Shown: one piece after another, positions 28,960 through 36,580 of the stretch | Position numbering within the stretch: position 1 is the first letter of the stretch | How the letters are laid out: every line of letters starts with the position of its first letter | Assembly (NCBI RefSeq): GCF_000373585.1 | Contig: NZ_KB891879.1 | Span: 62,001-126,000, forward strand | DNA: 64,000 bases | DNA from: Streptomyces sp. MspMP-M5 | Lineage (GTDB): Bacteria; Actinomycetota; Actinomycetes; Streptomycetales; Streptomycetaceae | Direction: 5' to 3' | Notes under the pieces: model-generated | Told to the model about the DNA's origin: nothing | Database searches by the model: none | The model's input: the letters and a program-made list of their open reading frames with translations, nothing else | Program-made: the position numbers and the translations under genes

Positions 28960-29539
28960 GTGAACGACCGCATGGACCGCATGGACCGCAACACAGCTCT
29001 CGGTGAGTTCCTGCGCTCGCGTCGGGCACGGATCACCCCGCGCCAGGCGGGCCTGTCCGACGACGGCGGCTCCCGGCGGGTGCCGGGACTGCGCCGCGCA
29101 GAGATCGCGCAACTGGCCGGCGTGAGCGTCGACTACTACGTTCGCCCGGAACGCGGACGCCGGTTGAACGTCTCCGAGACCGTGCTGGACGCCATCTCCC
29201 ACGCGCTACGGCTCGATCCCGTCGAACGCACCCATCTGTTCCAGCTCGCCAAGTCCGCCGCAGGCAGGCCCCGTCGCACGGCGACGCGTCCGCAGCAGGT
29301 CCAAACACTTCCACCACCCGGTCGTCGGCCCGCTCACCCTCAACTACGAGTCCCTCACCCCGCCCGCCGACCCGGACCAGCGGCTGAGTGTCCACACCGC
29401 AGAGGAAGGCTCCAGCTCCGAAGAGGCGCTTGGGCTACTGGCCACGTGGATACGGCAGCCCGAGACCTCGCACGGACAGCACGCAGATCATGAGGGCGCT
29501 TCTGACGCCCGCCGGCCCGCGAGAAACGGTCGGCCATAG
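28960..29539 (+). pseudogene. MmyB-like XRE regulator, middle deleted and frameshifted
   Basis: The helix-turn-helix part is intact: TALGEFLRSRRARITPRQAG, VPGLRRAEIAQLAGVSVDYY, LNVSETVLDAISHALRLDPV, ERTHLFQLA. Directly after it, in another frame, comes the usual C-terminal tail: KHFHHPVVGPLTLNYESL, DQRLSVHTAEEGSSSEEALG. It ends at TAG 29537. The ligand-binding domain of about 110 residues that normally lies between is gone. The tail's frame change at about 29290-29310 confirms a deletion that was not a multiple of three. The Tyr-Val-Arg-Pro-Glu-Arg segment is also altered from the usual YxRLERG. A start is possible at GTG 28960 or ATG 28972. Confidence 0.8.
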
Positions 29540-29564
29540 AGGTTGCGTCCCATGAGCCGTGGAG

Positions 29565-30986
29565 CTAAACCCGCAACACCCCCCACCACACCCCCCACGG
29601 CACGAACCCCACCGCCGCGAGCAGCGCCGGCGCCAGCCGCAGCCAGGCACCCCAGCCCCGCGCCCGGCGCTGCCGCCAGACAGCAACCACCGCCACAACC
29701 CCCGCCACGACGACGGCCACACCGACCAACTGCACCGCCAACCACACCACCGGCCGCCCCCACACCCCAGGCACCGCAACCCCGTCCCCCACCACATAGA
29801 CCGCAAGCGGACAGACCACCGCTCCCACCACCGCGGCCGACCCCAGCCCCGCCAGCCGACGAACGGGACGCACCACGGGCCCCCGCCGCAGCACGGCACC
29901 CACAGGGTAGCCGGCGAAACCGACCAGGAGCAGCAGCGGAGCCAGCCATGCGTACCAGGCATCCCCAGGCACGGGCGTACTGGACGCCACCTGGTGCGGC
30001 GCGGGGGCCACGGCGCTCACGGGTGGGTGCCCGGTGGCCACCGCCCGCACCCACGAGGTCATGGTCTCCGCATAGCCGGGGGCCAGTTCCCCCAACGGCT
30101 TGCCGTGAAAGAGCGGGCCGCCCAGGCGGTCGAAGCCGTCCGACGTCCGATGCCCGTTGTGCGCCCCACCGGGGACGAACCGGATGACCGCGTGCCGGTT
30201 GCCGGCCCGGTCGAGTGCCCGCTGAAAGACCCGAGCGCTCTCTGCGGGCGGTACCTGCATGTCGTGCGCACCCCACAGGGCCAACACCGGCGTCCGGTGC
30301 AGCCGCTCCAGCACCTGCGACGCGCCGTAGTCCGCGTCCGGGAACTTGCCTGTGGCATCGACGAGTTGGGCCGCCGGTCCGGCCACCACGCCGGTGAACG
30401 GCGCACCGGCACCCCGATGCAGCAGATGCGTGGTGAGATTCCATGCCTGGGTACGCAACACGCCATACCCCGACCCGCCGATCGTGATCACGAACGCCAC
30501 GTCGGACGACCGCGACGCGGCCAACGGCGCCACCCAGCCACCCTCACTGAACCCCCACACCCCGACCTGCTTCGGATCGACGCCCGGCCACTTCCGCAAC
30601 AGCCGTACTCCACCGAGCGCGTCCTCGGCCAGGACTCCGAAGTCGCGGTGGGTGACGGAGTACCCGGCCGTCCGCTTGTCGTAGACGAGCGTGGTGATCC
30701 CCGCCCGCGCGAACGCCTCCGCCTCCTGCCGGTACTCCTGCCTGGGACCGGGCCCCGAACCGCCGATGAGCACGATGCCCGGGCGGCTGCCCCGCGCCCC
30801 CGAGGCGGCCAGTACCGTCCCGTGCAGGACGAGCCCCCCACCACCGCGGAAGGAGACCTCCTCCCGGACCAGTCCGCCACCACCCGGCACCTCCGCACGG
30901 GCCCGTGGCGCGGCGAGCAGTCCGGCGGCCACCGCACATACCAGAGCCAGACAGGCCCGAAGGTACGACCTGACGAAGAGCTGCAC
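29565..30986 (-). CDS. Exported alpha/beta hydrolase with C-terminal membrane domain
   Basis: A 473-residue protein. It has a signal segment (LRACLALVCAVAAGLLAAPR), then an extracytoplasmic alpha/beta hydrolase of the dienelactone/BAAT type: oxyanion region IVLIGGSGPGPRQEY, nucleophile Ser148 in GVWGFSEGG, acid region LALWGAHDMQVPPAES and catalytic His in PGGAHNGHRT. The C-terminal 130 residues hold three or four hydrophobic helices (WLAPLLLLVGFAGYPVGAVL and others). The fusion of a secreted hydrolase to a membrane bundle suggests an anchored enzyme at the cell surface. GTG 30986 was chosen for the signal sequence. The substrate is unknown. Confidence 0.84.
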   Translation of the reverse strand: MQLFVRSYLRACLALVCAVAAGLLAAPRARAEVPGGGGLVREEVSFRGGGGLVLHGTVLAASGARGSRPGIVLIGGSGPGPRQEYRQEAEAFARAGITTLVYDKRTAGYSVTHRDFGVLAEDALGGVRLLRKWPGVDPKQVGVWGFSEGGWVAPLAASRSSDVAFVITIGGSGYGVLRTQAWNLTTHLLHRGAGAPFTGVVAGPAAQLVDATGKFPDADYGASQVLERLHRTPVLALWGAHDMQVPPAESARVFQRALDRAGNRHAVIRFVPGGAHNGHRTSDGFDRLGGPLFHGKPLGELAPGYAETMTSWVRAVATGHPPVSAVAPAPHQVASSTPVPGDAWYAWLAPLLLLVGFAGYPVGAVLRRGPVVRPVRRLAGLGSAAVVGAVVCPLAVYVVGDGVAVPGVWGRPVVWLAVQLVGVAVVVAGVVAVVAVWRQRRARGWGAWLRLAPALLAAVGFVPWGVWWGVLRV

Positions 30987-31026
30987 TGCCTGCGCCCCCC
31001 TTCTTCGAAATCGCCCGCAGAACAGG

Positions 31027-31299
31027 TCAGTTGCCCTCGGGTATGCCCAGCAGCCGGATGTGCACGGCCCGCGCGTCGGGCGCGACCTCGCCCTCCGCCG
31101 GCGAGAAGCGGTACAGCAGCGCGATGTACTCCTCGAAGAACGCACGCAGTTGCTCGGGGTTGAGCCGCAGCGTCGACCGGGAGAAGAGTGCCGCGTCCGC
31201 CCAGGGTCCTAGCGTGTCGCGCTGCTCCTCGAACCGGCGTACCAGATCGGCGAGTTCGGCGAAGTCGAGCCGGTGCATCTCCGTCAGGGCTGCGCGCAT
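31027..31299 (-). pseudogene. Truncated HTH-regulator remnant (effector half only)
   Basis: The 90-residue stretch (MHRLDFAELADLVRRFEEQR, LNPEQLRAFFEEYIALLYRF, ending VHIRLLGIPEGN) matches the C-terminal half of the actinobacterial ArsR-like HTH regulators. The N-terminal DNA-binding half is absent: upstream of ATG 31299 the frame becomes Arg/Gly-rich and crosses AT-richer sequence. It stops about 40 bases before the hydrolase gene, which it may once have regulated. It could still be translated as a 90-residue protein, but not as a DNA-binding one. Confidence 0.6.
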
Positions 31300-31451
31300 C
31301 TCGGGGGTCTGCCGGCTGTACGGCGGAAACCGCCGGTCCCCCGCTCCCCATCGCCCTCCTCCGGTTATGAAAAACCGCCCCGCATGCACGCACACACGCA
31401 CGCATGCGGGACGCTCCCCACCCCGGGACGCTCCGCCCCGGCCGACGACGC

Positions 31452-32042
31452 TCAGCTCAACGACGCCCCGGACGGCACGACGACGCCGTAAAGGTCGCCG
31501 ATCGTCGCCAGCGCGCTGTGATGCACCTGCTCCGCAGACACCTCGGCAACCGCCGTCGCCAGCGGCCGCGTCGCACAGGCATCGGCGACCACGGTGGGCC
31601 GGTTCCCACGCAGGAACGCACCCGACGCCGTGGACGCCACGCACATGTGCGTCATAAACCCGATCACCACCACGTCCTCGTTCCCGGCGGCATCGACGTG
31701 CTCCCCCAGGTCCGTACCGACGAACGAGTCGGGCGCGGTCTTCACGACGACCGGCTCACCGTCGACCGGCGCCACCCGAGGGTGGATCCGCCCGATGTCC
31801 TCCCGGATGTCGTACGCGGAGCCCTCGCCCCCGTCGTGGATGACGTGGACGACCTTCGCACCCGCCTCCCTGGCCCTGGCGAGCAACGCGGCGGCGTTGT
31901 CGAGGGCCGCCCGCCAACCCGACAGCTCCATCACGCCACGGGTGTAGGTGTTCTGGTAGTCGACCAGGATCAGCGTCGCCTGGGCCAGCGTCGCCGGAGC
32001 GGCATCCAAGCCGTTGATGTCCCGCAGAGTCGTCGTAGGCAT
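31452..32042 (-). CDS. Isochorismatase-family cysteine hydrolase
   Basis: A 196-residue hydrolase with the Asp-Lys-Cys triad: Asp28 in LILVDYQN, Lys101 in VVVKTAPDSF and Cys134 in GFMTHMCVAST. The cis-peptide segment before the Cys (IGFMTHM) is conserved. Such enzymes hydrolyse amides or vinyl ethers (nicotinamidase, N-carbamoyl or isochorismate-like substrates). ATG 32042 with AGAAGGTGC upstream is the start. It is divergent from a GlxA-type regulator, a recurring pairing in Streptomyces in which the regulator controls the hydrolase. Confidence 0.92.
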   Translation of the reverse strand: MPTTTLRDINGLDAAPATLAQATLILVDYQNTYTRGVMELSGWRAALDNAAALLARAREAGAKVVHVIHDGGEGSAYDIREDIGRIHPRVAPVDGEPVVVKTAPDSFVGTDLGEHVDAAGNEDVVVIGFMTHMCVASTASGAFLRGNRPTVVADACATRPLATAVAEVSAEQVHHSALATIGDLYGVVVPSGASLS

Positions 32043-32120
32043 TGCTGCACCTTCTTGGGTTCCGTATCGAAAGGTTGGGCCACCGCGCGCCGGCACACTC
32101 CACGCTACGATCCGCCTCCC

Positions 32121-33197
32121 ATGGCAGCAATGTCATGTAACTTGCAGATACCGACACCCCCGCCAGACACCACACCCGGACGGAGCCCCTTGCCCAACTC
32201 GACCGCCTCGACCACCGCCGAGCGATCCCTCGTCGTCCTCCTCTTCGACGGCGTCGACCTGCTCGACGTCACCGGCCCCCCGGAGGTCTTCGCCCTGCTG
32301 CGCCGCGAGACGAACGACCCATCGGGCTACGACGTCCTGCTGGCCGCCGAAACGCTGGCCCCCGTCACCACCTCCGCGGGAGTACGCGTGCTCCCCGACA
32401 TCACCTTCGAGGAAGCGGCCACCAAAGCCATCGACACCCTGATGGTCCCCGGCTCGGTCGAAGTCGACGACCAGCGCCATGTGCACGCCGTCGCCGACCC
32501 CACCGTGGTCCACTGGGTCAAAACCCTCGCCGGCAGGTCACGGCGCATCGCCTCGGTCTGCGTGGGGGCGCACCTCCTGGCTGCGGCCGGCCTCCTGGAC
32601 GGCAAGCGCGCCACCACCCACTGGTCGACCGCTCAGCAACTCGCTGCCGACCACCCGTCGGTCGAGGTCGACGCCGACCCGATCTTCATCCGCGACCAGG
32701 ACGTGTGGACCGGCGCCGGCATCACCGCCTGCCTGGACCTGTCCCTGGCCCTCGTCGCCGAGGACTTCGGCGAGGCCGTCGCGCTGCGCATCGCCCGCCA
32801 GCTCGTGATGTACCTGAAGCGGCCGAGCGGGCAGAGCCAGTTCAGCGTCCCGATCGAACCCGTCTCGACGACGCGACGCATGGCCGACCTCCGCCACCAC
32901 ATCACCCGCAACATCACCAAAAACCTCACCGTCGCCGACCTCGCCGCACACGCCCACGTCAGCGAGCGCCAACTCACCCGCATCTTCAAGACGGAACTCG
33001 GCACGACCCCGGCCGCCTACCTCGAATCGGCCCGCGTCGAAGCCGCCCGTAACCGACTCGAATCCACCGACGACACCCTCGACCGCATCGCGTCCGCCTG
33101 CGGCTTCCGCACCACGGACACCCTGATCCGCGCCTTCCGCCGCCAGCTCAACACCACCCCGACGGAATACCGCAACCGCTTCCGACACTCCGCATGA
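32121..33197 (+). CDS. GlxA-type regulator (DJ-1/PfpI domain plus AraC HTH)
   Basis: About 358 residues. The N-terminal DJ-1/PfpI domain (SLVVLLFDGVDLLDVTGPPE) has the nucleophile-elbow Cys in SVCVGAHLLAAAGLL. The C-terminal AraC domain shows NLTVADLAAHAHVSERQLTR, FKTELGTTPAAYLESARVEA and ASACGFRTTDTLIRAFRRQL. The start is uncertain: ATG 32121 and 32130 lack a clear ribosome site, while TTG 32190 lies close behind CGGAG and gives a compact N-terminus. It is divergent from the isochorismatase gene, probably its target. Confidence 0.9.
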   Translation: MAAMSCNLQIPTPPPDTTPGRSPLPNSTASTTAERSLVVLLFDGVDLLDVTGPPEVFALLRRETNDPSGYDVLLAAETLAPVTTSAGVRVLPDITFEEAATKAIDTLMVPGSVEVDDQRHVHAVADPTVVHWVKTLAGRSRRIASVCVGAHLLAAAGLLDGKRATTHWSTAQQLAADHPSVEVDADPIFIRDQDVWTGAGITACLDLSLALVAEDFGEAVALRIARQLVMYLKRPSGQSQFSVPIEPVSTTRRMADLRHHITRNITKNLTVADLAAHAHVSERQLTRIFKTELGTTPAAYLESARVEAARNRLESTDDTLDRIASACGFRTTDTLIRAFRRQLNTTPTEYRNRFRHSA

Positions 33198-33313
33198 CCC
33201 GCATCCCTCCATGACCGGAAGGGAAACGAACAGGAGACGAGCAGGAGACGGTTACGAACCAGGGGACAACGCACGCACACGACCCCGCCGCGCCCCTGTG
33301 GCAGTGTCAGCAC

Positions 33314-33943
33314 ATGCCGTTCGACCACAACGACCACTATCACCGCCTACTGCTGCGCCACCTGCCGCGGAACTGCGGCACCGCGCTGGACGTCGGCTGC
33401 GGCACCGGCCGCTTCGCCCGGCGTCTCGCCGGCCTGGGCGTCGAGGTCGACGCGATCGACCCGTCCGCGCAGGTCATCGCCCAGGCCCGCGCCCTCTCGG
33501 AACGGGCAGACGTCCACCGGCCCCCGCACTTCCGCCAAGCGGACGCCACCGCCCTCGAACTTCCCCCCGGCCACTACGACTTCATCTCGTGCCTGGCCAG
33601 CCTCCACCACATGCCCTTCGACACGGTGACCAGGTTGCGTAACGCACTCGCGCCGGGCGGAGTGCTGGTGATCCTGGGCTGCTATCGAGAGAAGGGCCTC
33701 CGCGACGGCCTCTGGAGCCTGGCAGCCGCCCCCACCAATGCCCTCATCCGCCTCGCCGTCGCCGCCGCCGAAACGGCTCGCCCCACCTCGTCACCCCGCC
33801 GGTCGCGGACCAAGGCACCGGTGAAAACACCCACCATGCCCCTGCCCGAGATCCGCCACCAGGCCGCAACCCTGCTGCCCGGATCCCACATCCGCCGCCT
33901 GCTCTTCTGGCGCTACCTGCTGATCTTCCACAACGAGACCTGA
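33314..33943 (+). CDS. Class I SAM-dependent methyltransferase
   Basis: A 209-residue methyltransferase. Motif I is TALDVGCGTGRFARRLAGLG, followed by the acidic VEVDAIDPSAQVIAQARAL, RQADATALELPPG, FISCLASLHHM and LAPGGVLVILGCYRE. The core is standard, with a short helical C-terminal part ending FWRYLLIFHNET. It is monocistronic, with a strong hairpin behind its stop. The substrate cannot be inferred from the neighbours. Confidence 0.9.
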   Translation: MPFDHNDHYHRLLLRHLPRNCGTALDVGCGTGRFARRLAGLGVEVDAIDPSAQVIAQARALSERADVHRPPHFRQADATALELPPGHYDFISCLASLHHMPFDTVTRLRNALAPGGVLVILGCYREKGLRDGLWSLAAAPTNALIRLAVAAAETARPTSSPRRSRTKAPVKTPTMPLPEIRHQAATLLPGSHIRRLLFWRYLLIFHNET

Positions 33944-33957
33944 GGCCAGGCGCCCAG

Positions 33958-33995
33958 TTCGTGACCCCCGAGCCGAGGGCCTCGGGGGTCACGAA
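33958..33995. terminator. 15-bp perfect stem behind the methyltransferase
   Basis: TTCGTGACCCCCGAG (33958-33972) pairs perfectly with CTCGGGGGTCACGAA (33981-33995) around an 8-base loop. It lies between two convergent genes, so it can serve both. No T tract. Confidence 0.75.
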
Positions 33996-34126
33996 TCGGG
34001 CCCGTGCGCGGGAGACAGCCGCGCCACAGCACAACAGCAGCACCTGCAAATCCGGCAGTCCACCGCCGGAGACGGTGAACTGCCGACAAAGACCGGCTAC
34101 GGCCCGGAAACGGCCGCCGATCCCTT

Positions 34127-34633
34127 TCAGTTGCGAGCGGCGCGCCGACCCCGGCGGTACAGCAGAGTGCCGCCCATCAGCAGCACGGCGCTGGTCGCAA
34201 TCGCCATACCGGTCTCCGCCTCACCGGTCTTCGCCAGCTGCGGGCGAACGGGGATGTTGCGGTGGTGGTGCTGGTGGACCCGGTGCTCAGGCGCGGGGGC
34301 CGGGGCGGCGGCCGGCGCCCGGTGGTGCGGCGCCGGACGCTCGTGGCGCACCTGCGGCTTGTGCGCCTGCATTTTGTGGTGGCGCCGCTCGTGGCCCTTC
34401 GAACTGTTGACGCAGTCGTTGCCGAATGCGGGATTGAGCGCCCCGACCACGTCCACGGTGTTTCCGCACGCATTCACCGGGATGTGAACGGGCACCTGAA
34501 CCTGGTTCCCGGACAGCACACCAGGAGAACCAACGGCGGCCCCATCAGCCCCGGCGTCGGCTACGGACACACCCGCCCCTGCGAACAGCAGGCCGCCGGT
34601 GGCAACCGAAGCGGCAATGACCTTTTTGATCAC
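34127..34633 (-). CDS. Cell-wall-anchored chaplin with a single chaplin domain
   Basis: Chaplins are amyloid-forming surfactant proteins that coat aerial hyphae. The 168 residues start with a signal peptide (VIAASVATGGLLFAGAGVSV), then one chaplin domain. That domain has both Cys: GSPGVLSGNQVQVPVHIPVN, ACGNTVDVVGALNPAFGNDC. A long His/Pro/Ala-rich spacer follows, then a sorting signal LAKTG, a hydrophobic stretch and RRGRRAARN, the class E sortase pattern. Long chaplins such as ChpA-C of S. coelicolor have two domains, so one is unusual. GTG 34633 follows AAGGAGGA. It heads the region of small secreted proteins. Confidence 0.92.
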   Translation of the reverse strand: MIKKVIAASVATGGLLFAGAGVSVADAGADGAAVGSPGVLSGNQVQVPVHIPVNACGNTVDVVGALNPAFGNDCVNSSKGHERRHHKMQAHKPQVRHERPAPHHRAPAAAPAPAPEHRVHQHHHRNIPVRPQLAKTGEAETGMAIATSAVLLMGGTLLYRRGRRAARN

Positions 34634-34971
34634 GTGACTCCTCCTTGACAGCGCGGCCACTTCCGCGGACCGCACAACACACAACGACGCCGAGCGCAGA
34701 AAGCTCCGAATGCGCCATTTCGATCACTCTTTCAGCTTGATGTGCATACTCACTCCGGCCGGAGAATAGTAATTATTCTTGTATGGGCGACGATTTTCCC
34801 TCGATGATCGATCGCCGGAATATCCCAGAAAAGAAGCCGGCCGAACACACCTCCATTGTTCGCATTAATCTGCAGAACGCGGAACGTTCCGAGCGCATCG
34901 ATTCCGCCTCCCGCCATCCCACCATTCCCGCACCCCGAAAGTCCGGGAGAATCGGCGCATACACACGAAAA
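34634..34971. other. Gene-free AT-richer stretch upstream of the chaplin
   Basis: About 340 bp with clearly lower GC than the rest of the window. Frames on both strands show no third-position GC bias and no family motifs. It is presumably the chaplin promoter and leader. No convincing operator was found. Confidence 0.6.
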
Positions 34972-35000
34972 GGCGCCCTGCGGAAGATCCCCAGGGCGCC
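34972..35000 (-). terminator. Intrinsic terminator of the small secreted protein gene
   Basis: GGCGCCCTG (34972-34980) pairs with CAGGGCGCC (34992-35000). In the minus direction the stem is followed by TTTTCGTGT, giving a proper T tract. Confidence 0.85.
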
Positions 35001-35018
35001 CGGACGGCTACGGAACGA

Positions 35019-35198
35019 TCAACGACCGCCGAACAACGGCAGCCGGCCGACATGCAGCGGACCGATATCGCTGACGACCGTCAGCGGGGCCCCGATGACC
35101 CCGGTGCCACTTAGGTCGAAGCCGCTGGCGTGGGCAGGTACAGAGACGATCCCGGCGAGCGCGAAGGCCCCCAGAAGTCCGGCGAGAACACGGCGCAT
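35019..35198 (-). CDS. Very small secreted protein (59 residues)
   Basis: I do not recognise the family. A signal peptide (MRRVLAGLLGAFALAGIVSV, cleavage after PAHA) leaves a mature peptide of about 35 residues: SGFDLSGTGVIGAPLTVVSD, then IGPLHVGRLPLFGGR. It has no Cys and is rich in Gly, Val and Leu. GCAGGAGC precedes ATG 35198 and an intrinsic terminator follows, so it looks like a real monocistronic gene. Its position between the chaplin and the secreted-protein array suggests a hyphal-surface peptide, which is inference. Confidence 0.75.
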   Translation of the reverse strand: MRRVLAGLLGAFALAGIVSVPAHASGFDLSGTGVIGAPLTVVSDIGPLHVGRLPLFGGR

Positions 35199-35470
35199 GA
35201 CTGCTCCTGCTTCATCTCGTGTGCGAACGTGCGATTGGCTCAGGCCACCCTGGCACCCGCGCCCGCACACCCCCTCACGTCCACGCCAGGCGATCACCTG
35301 ATCGCGCGATCACGAAAATCACAGAGCAGACTCCAGCACTCTCCCGCACCGAAAATAGTGAAATTCACCATGGAAATCCGAAAAGGGAGTCGCCACCAGG
35401 GAACATCCCGCCGAACACCCACCTCGCCCGTTGACGTCCCGTCAACGGGCAAAAAATTCGCATCATACAA

Positions 35471-35517
35471 TCCGGCGCGTCGCTGTGGGACTTCAGAGGC
35501 ATTTCGTATTAGCCTCC
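35471..35517 (+). promoter_or_regulatory. Conserved promoter-like block, family-1 gene at 35575
   Basis: TCCGGCGCGTCGCT (35471-35484) and TTTCGTATTAGCCTCC (35502-35517) recur in front of the genes at 38488 and 42124, and the second box before 44248. The second box ends 57 bases before the start codon. GTCGTTA-CA-TAACGAC (35531-35546) is an added perfect palindrome in the leader. Confidence 0.7.
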
Positions 35518-35574
35518 CCAGCTGTACGAAGTCGTTACATAACGACCTCAACCGCTCAATTCACCGGAGAAGAA

Positions 35575-35862
35575 ATGCGCAAGCTTCACAAGGCTGCTGT
35601 CGTGGCTGCCGTCCTCGGTAGCGTCAGCATTCTCGGTGTCAGCACCGCCAATGCCGACGGCGAGGGAGGCCCCCAGGGCCGCTTCGACATCAAGCAGAGC
35701 GCCATGTGTAGATCACACGACACCAACGTCGACATCCTCGGCGAAGTCGGGATCGCGAACGGTCTGGGCGGAAACCTGCTCAACGGCGAGGGCTCGCCGG
35801 GCGCACAGAGCACGCACATGGGCTCGTCCATGGGCTGCAACAACGGCGCGTTCAACAAGTAG
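35575..35862 (+). CDS. Small secreted protein, family 1 (one Cys pair)
   Basis: 95 residues of unknown function. It has a Sec signal peptide (MRKLHKAAVVAAVLGSVSIL, cleavage near ANA). The mature part follows the family-1 pattern: MCRSHDTNVDILGEVGIANG, a NGEGSPGAQ turn and GCNN close to the C-terminus. Two Cys about 43 residues apart could form one disulfide. The region before the first Cys, FDIKQSAMC, is shared with the paralogue at 41846. GGAGAAGAA precedes the ATG. It has its own promoter block and a strong terminator, so it is a self-contained unit. Confidence 0.88.
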   Translation: MRKLHKAAVVAAVLGSVSILGVSTANADGEGGPQGRFDIKQSAMCRSHDTNVDILGEVGIANGLGGNLLNGEGSPGAQSTHMGSSMGCNNGAFNK

Positions 35863-35874
35863 CCACCAGAGCAC

Positions 35875-35914
35875 GGGTTCCGGCGTCCGGTCCGCAGACC
35901 GGACGCCGGAACCC
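35875..35914 (+). terminator. 18-bp perfect-stem terminator
   Basis: GGGTTCCGGCGTCCGGTC (35875-35892), loop CGCA, GACCGGACGCCGGAACCC (35897-35914), then TTTCAT. An exceptionally stable hairpin just behind the family-1 gene. Confidence 0.9.
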
Positions 35915-36010
35915 TTTCATATGTCCCGTCTCAACCGAGCATCCGCCGACGAACGACGACTGGCCCCGCATCTCCCAACACCCCAAGCCCAGCAGGCTCG
36001 TACACACGGA

Positions 36011-36082
36011 TGCGGGGTCGGTCCCCGTCAAAGGGACCGACCCCGCAGTATTGCGGCCGGCTCGGGATCACCCGAGCCGGCC
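36011..36082 (-). terminator. Two consecutive strong hairpins behind the family-3 gene
   Basis: First: TGCGGGGTCGGTCCC (36011-36025) with GGGACCGACCCCGCA (36033-36047). Second: GGCCGGCTCGGG (36055-36066) with CCCGAGCCGGCC (36071-36082). They separate two convergent units and may act from both sides. Confidence 0.8.
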
Positions 36083-36099
36083 CCTCGATCACATGGCAC

Positions 36100-36450
36100 T
36101 CAGAAGTCGGAGTGGGACCGCTTGAAGCTCTTGGGGAGCTGGAGGTGGTTGGAACAGTTCATGCGCGGGCCGACGTTCGTCTCTCCCTCCCCACCCACGA
36201 GACCCTCCTCGGGCCACACCAAGCGCTGCCGGGAGGCCGTCGCGCAACGCTGCTCCTGGTCGATGATGATGCGGCGGCCGTCCTTCGTCCGGTAGACGGC
36301 CGCGTACTTGTGGACGCAGATCTTGTTGCCTGATTCGCCGCGACTGCAGTGGTCCCCTTCTACTGCGTGCGCTTGAGGGGCGATGGCGCAGGCTGCGGTG
36401 ATGCCGCCCATCATTGCCACGATCGCTGCGATCTTCTTGCGACTCAACAT
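36100..36450 (-). CDS. Small secreted protein, family 3 (four Cys)
   Basis: 116 residues, function unknown. The signal peptide MLSRKKIAAIVAMMGGITAA is cut near QAHA. The mature part has four Cys (DHCSRGESGNKICVHKY, QRCATAS, NVGPRMNCSNHLQLP), so two disulfides are possible. Its only paralogue in the window is at 38883: MFSRKKIAA start, same Cys order, QVGPSITCNNSARVP. In both places the family-3 gene follows a family-1-type gene on the same strand, with a terminator between, so the pair behaves as a duplicated unit. ATG 36450 follows AAAGGAACGC. Confidence 0.85.
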   Translation of the reverse strand: MLSRKKIAAIVAMMGGITAACAIAPQAHAVEGDHCSRGESGNKICVHKYAAVYRTKDGRRIIIDQEQRCATASRQRLVWPEEGLVGGEGETNVGPRMNCSNHLQLPKSFKRSHSDF

Positions 36451-36531
36451 GTTCTGCGTTCCTTTGTGGTTGACACTCGGGCGCGAGACACCACGAACGG
36501 GCTCGCGCCCGAGCCGGAGAATGCCGAAAAA

Positions 36532-36572
36532 GGGTTCTGGTGCCCGAACCCGAAGGCCGGACACCAGAACCC
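36532..36572 (-). terminator. Terminator of the hybrid secreted protein gene
   Basis: GGGTTCTGGTG (36532-36542) pairs with CACCAGAACCC (36562-36572), with a further paired core. In the minus direction TTTTTCGG follows. It is nearly identical to the hairpin behind the family-1 gene at 38488, so it was duplicated with the gene. Confidence 0.88.
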
Positions 36573-36580
36573 CGTCCTAC

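Noticed and set aside
29543..30187. Pro/Ala/Arg-rich plus-strand frames opposite the membrane-anchored hydrolase
   Set aside because: Low-complexity mirror of the membrane helices encoded on the other strand.
34783..35301. Plus-strand frame between the chaplin and the small secreted protein
   Set aside because: Weak codon bias, no ribosome site, and it runs antisense through a well-supported secreted-protein gene with its own terminator.
35575..35862. Family 1 as rodlins
   Set aside because: Rodlins are longer and have a different sequence; only the secretion and the surface context are shared.
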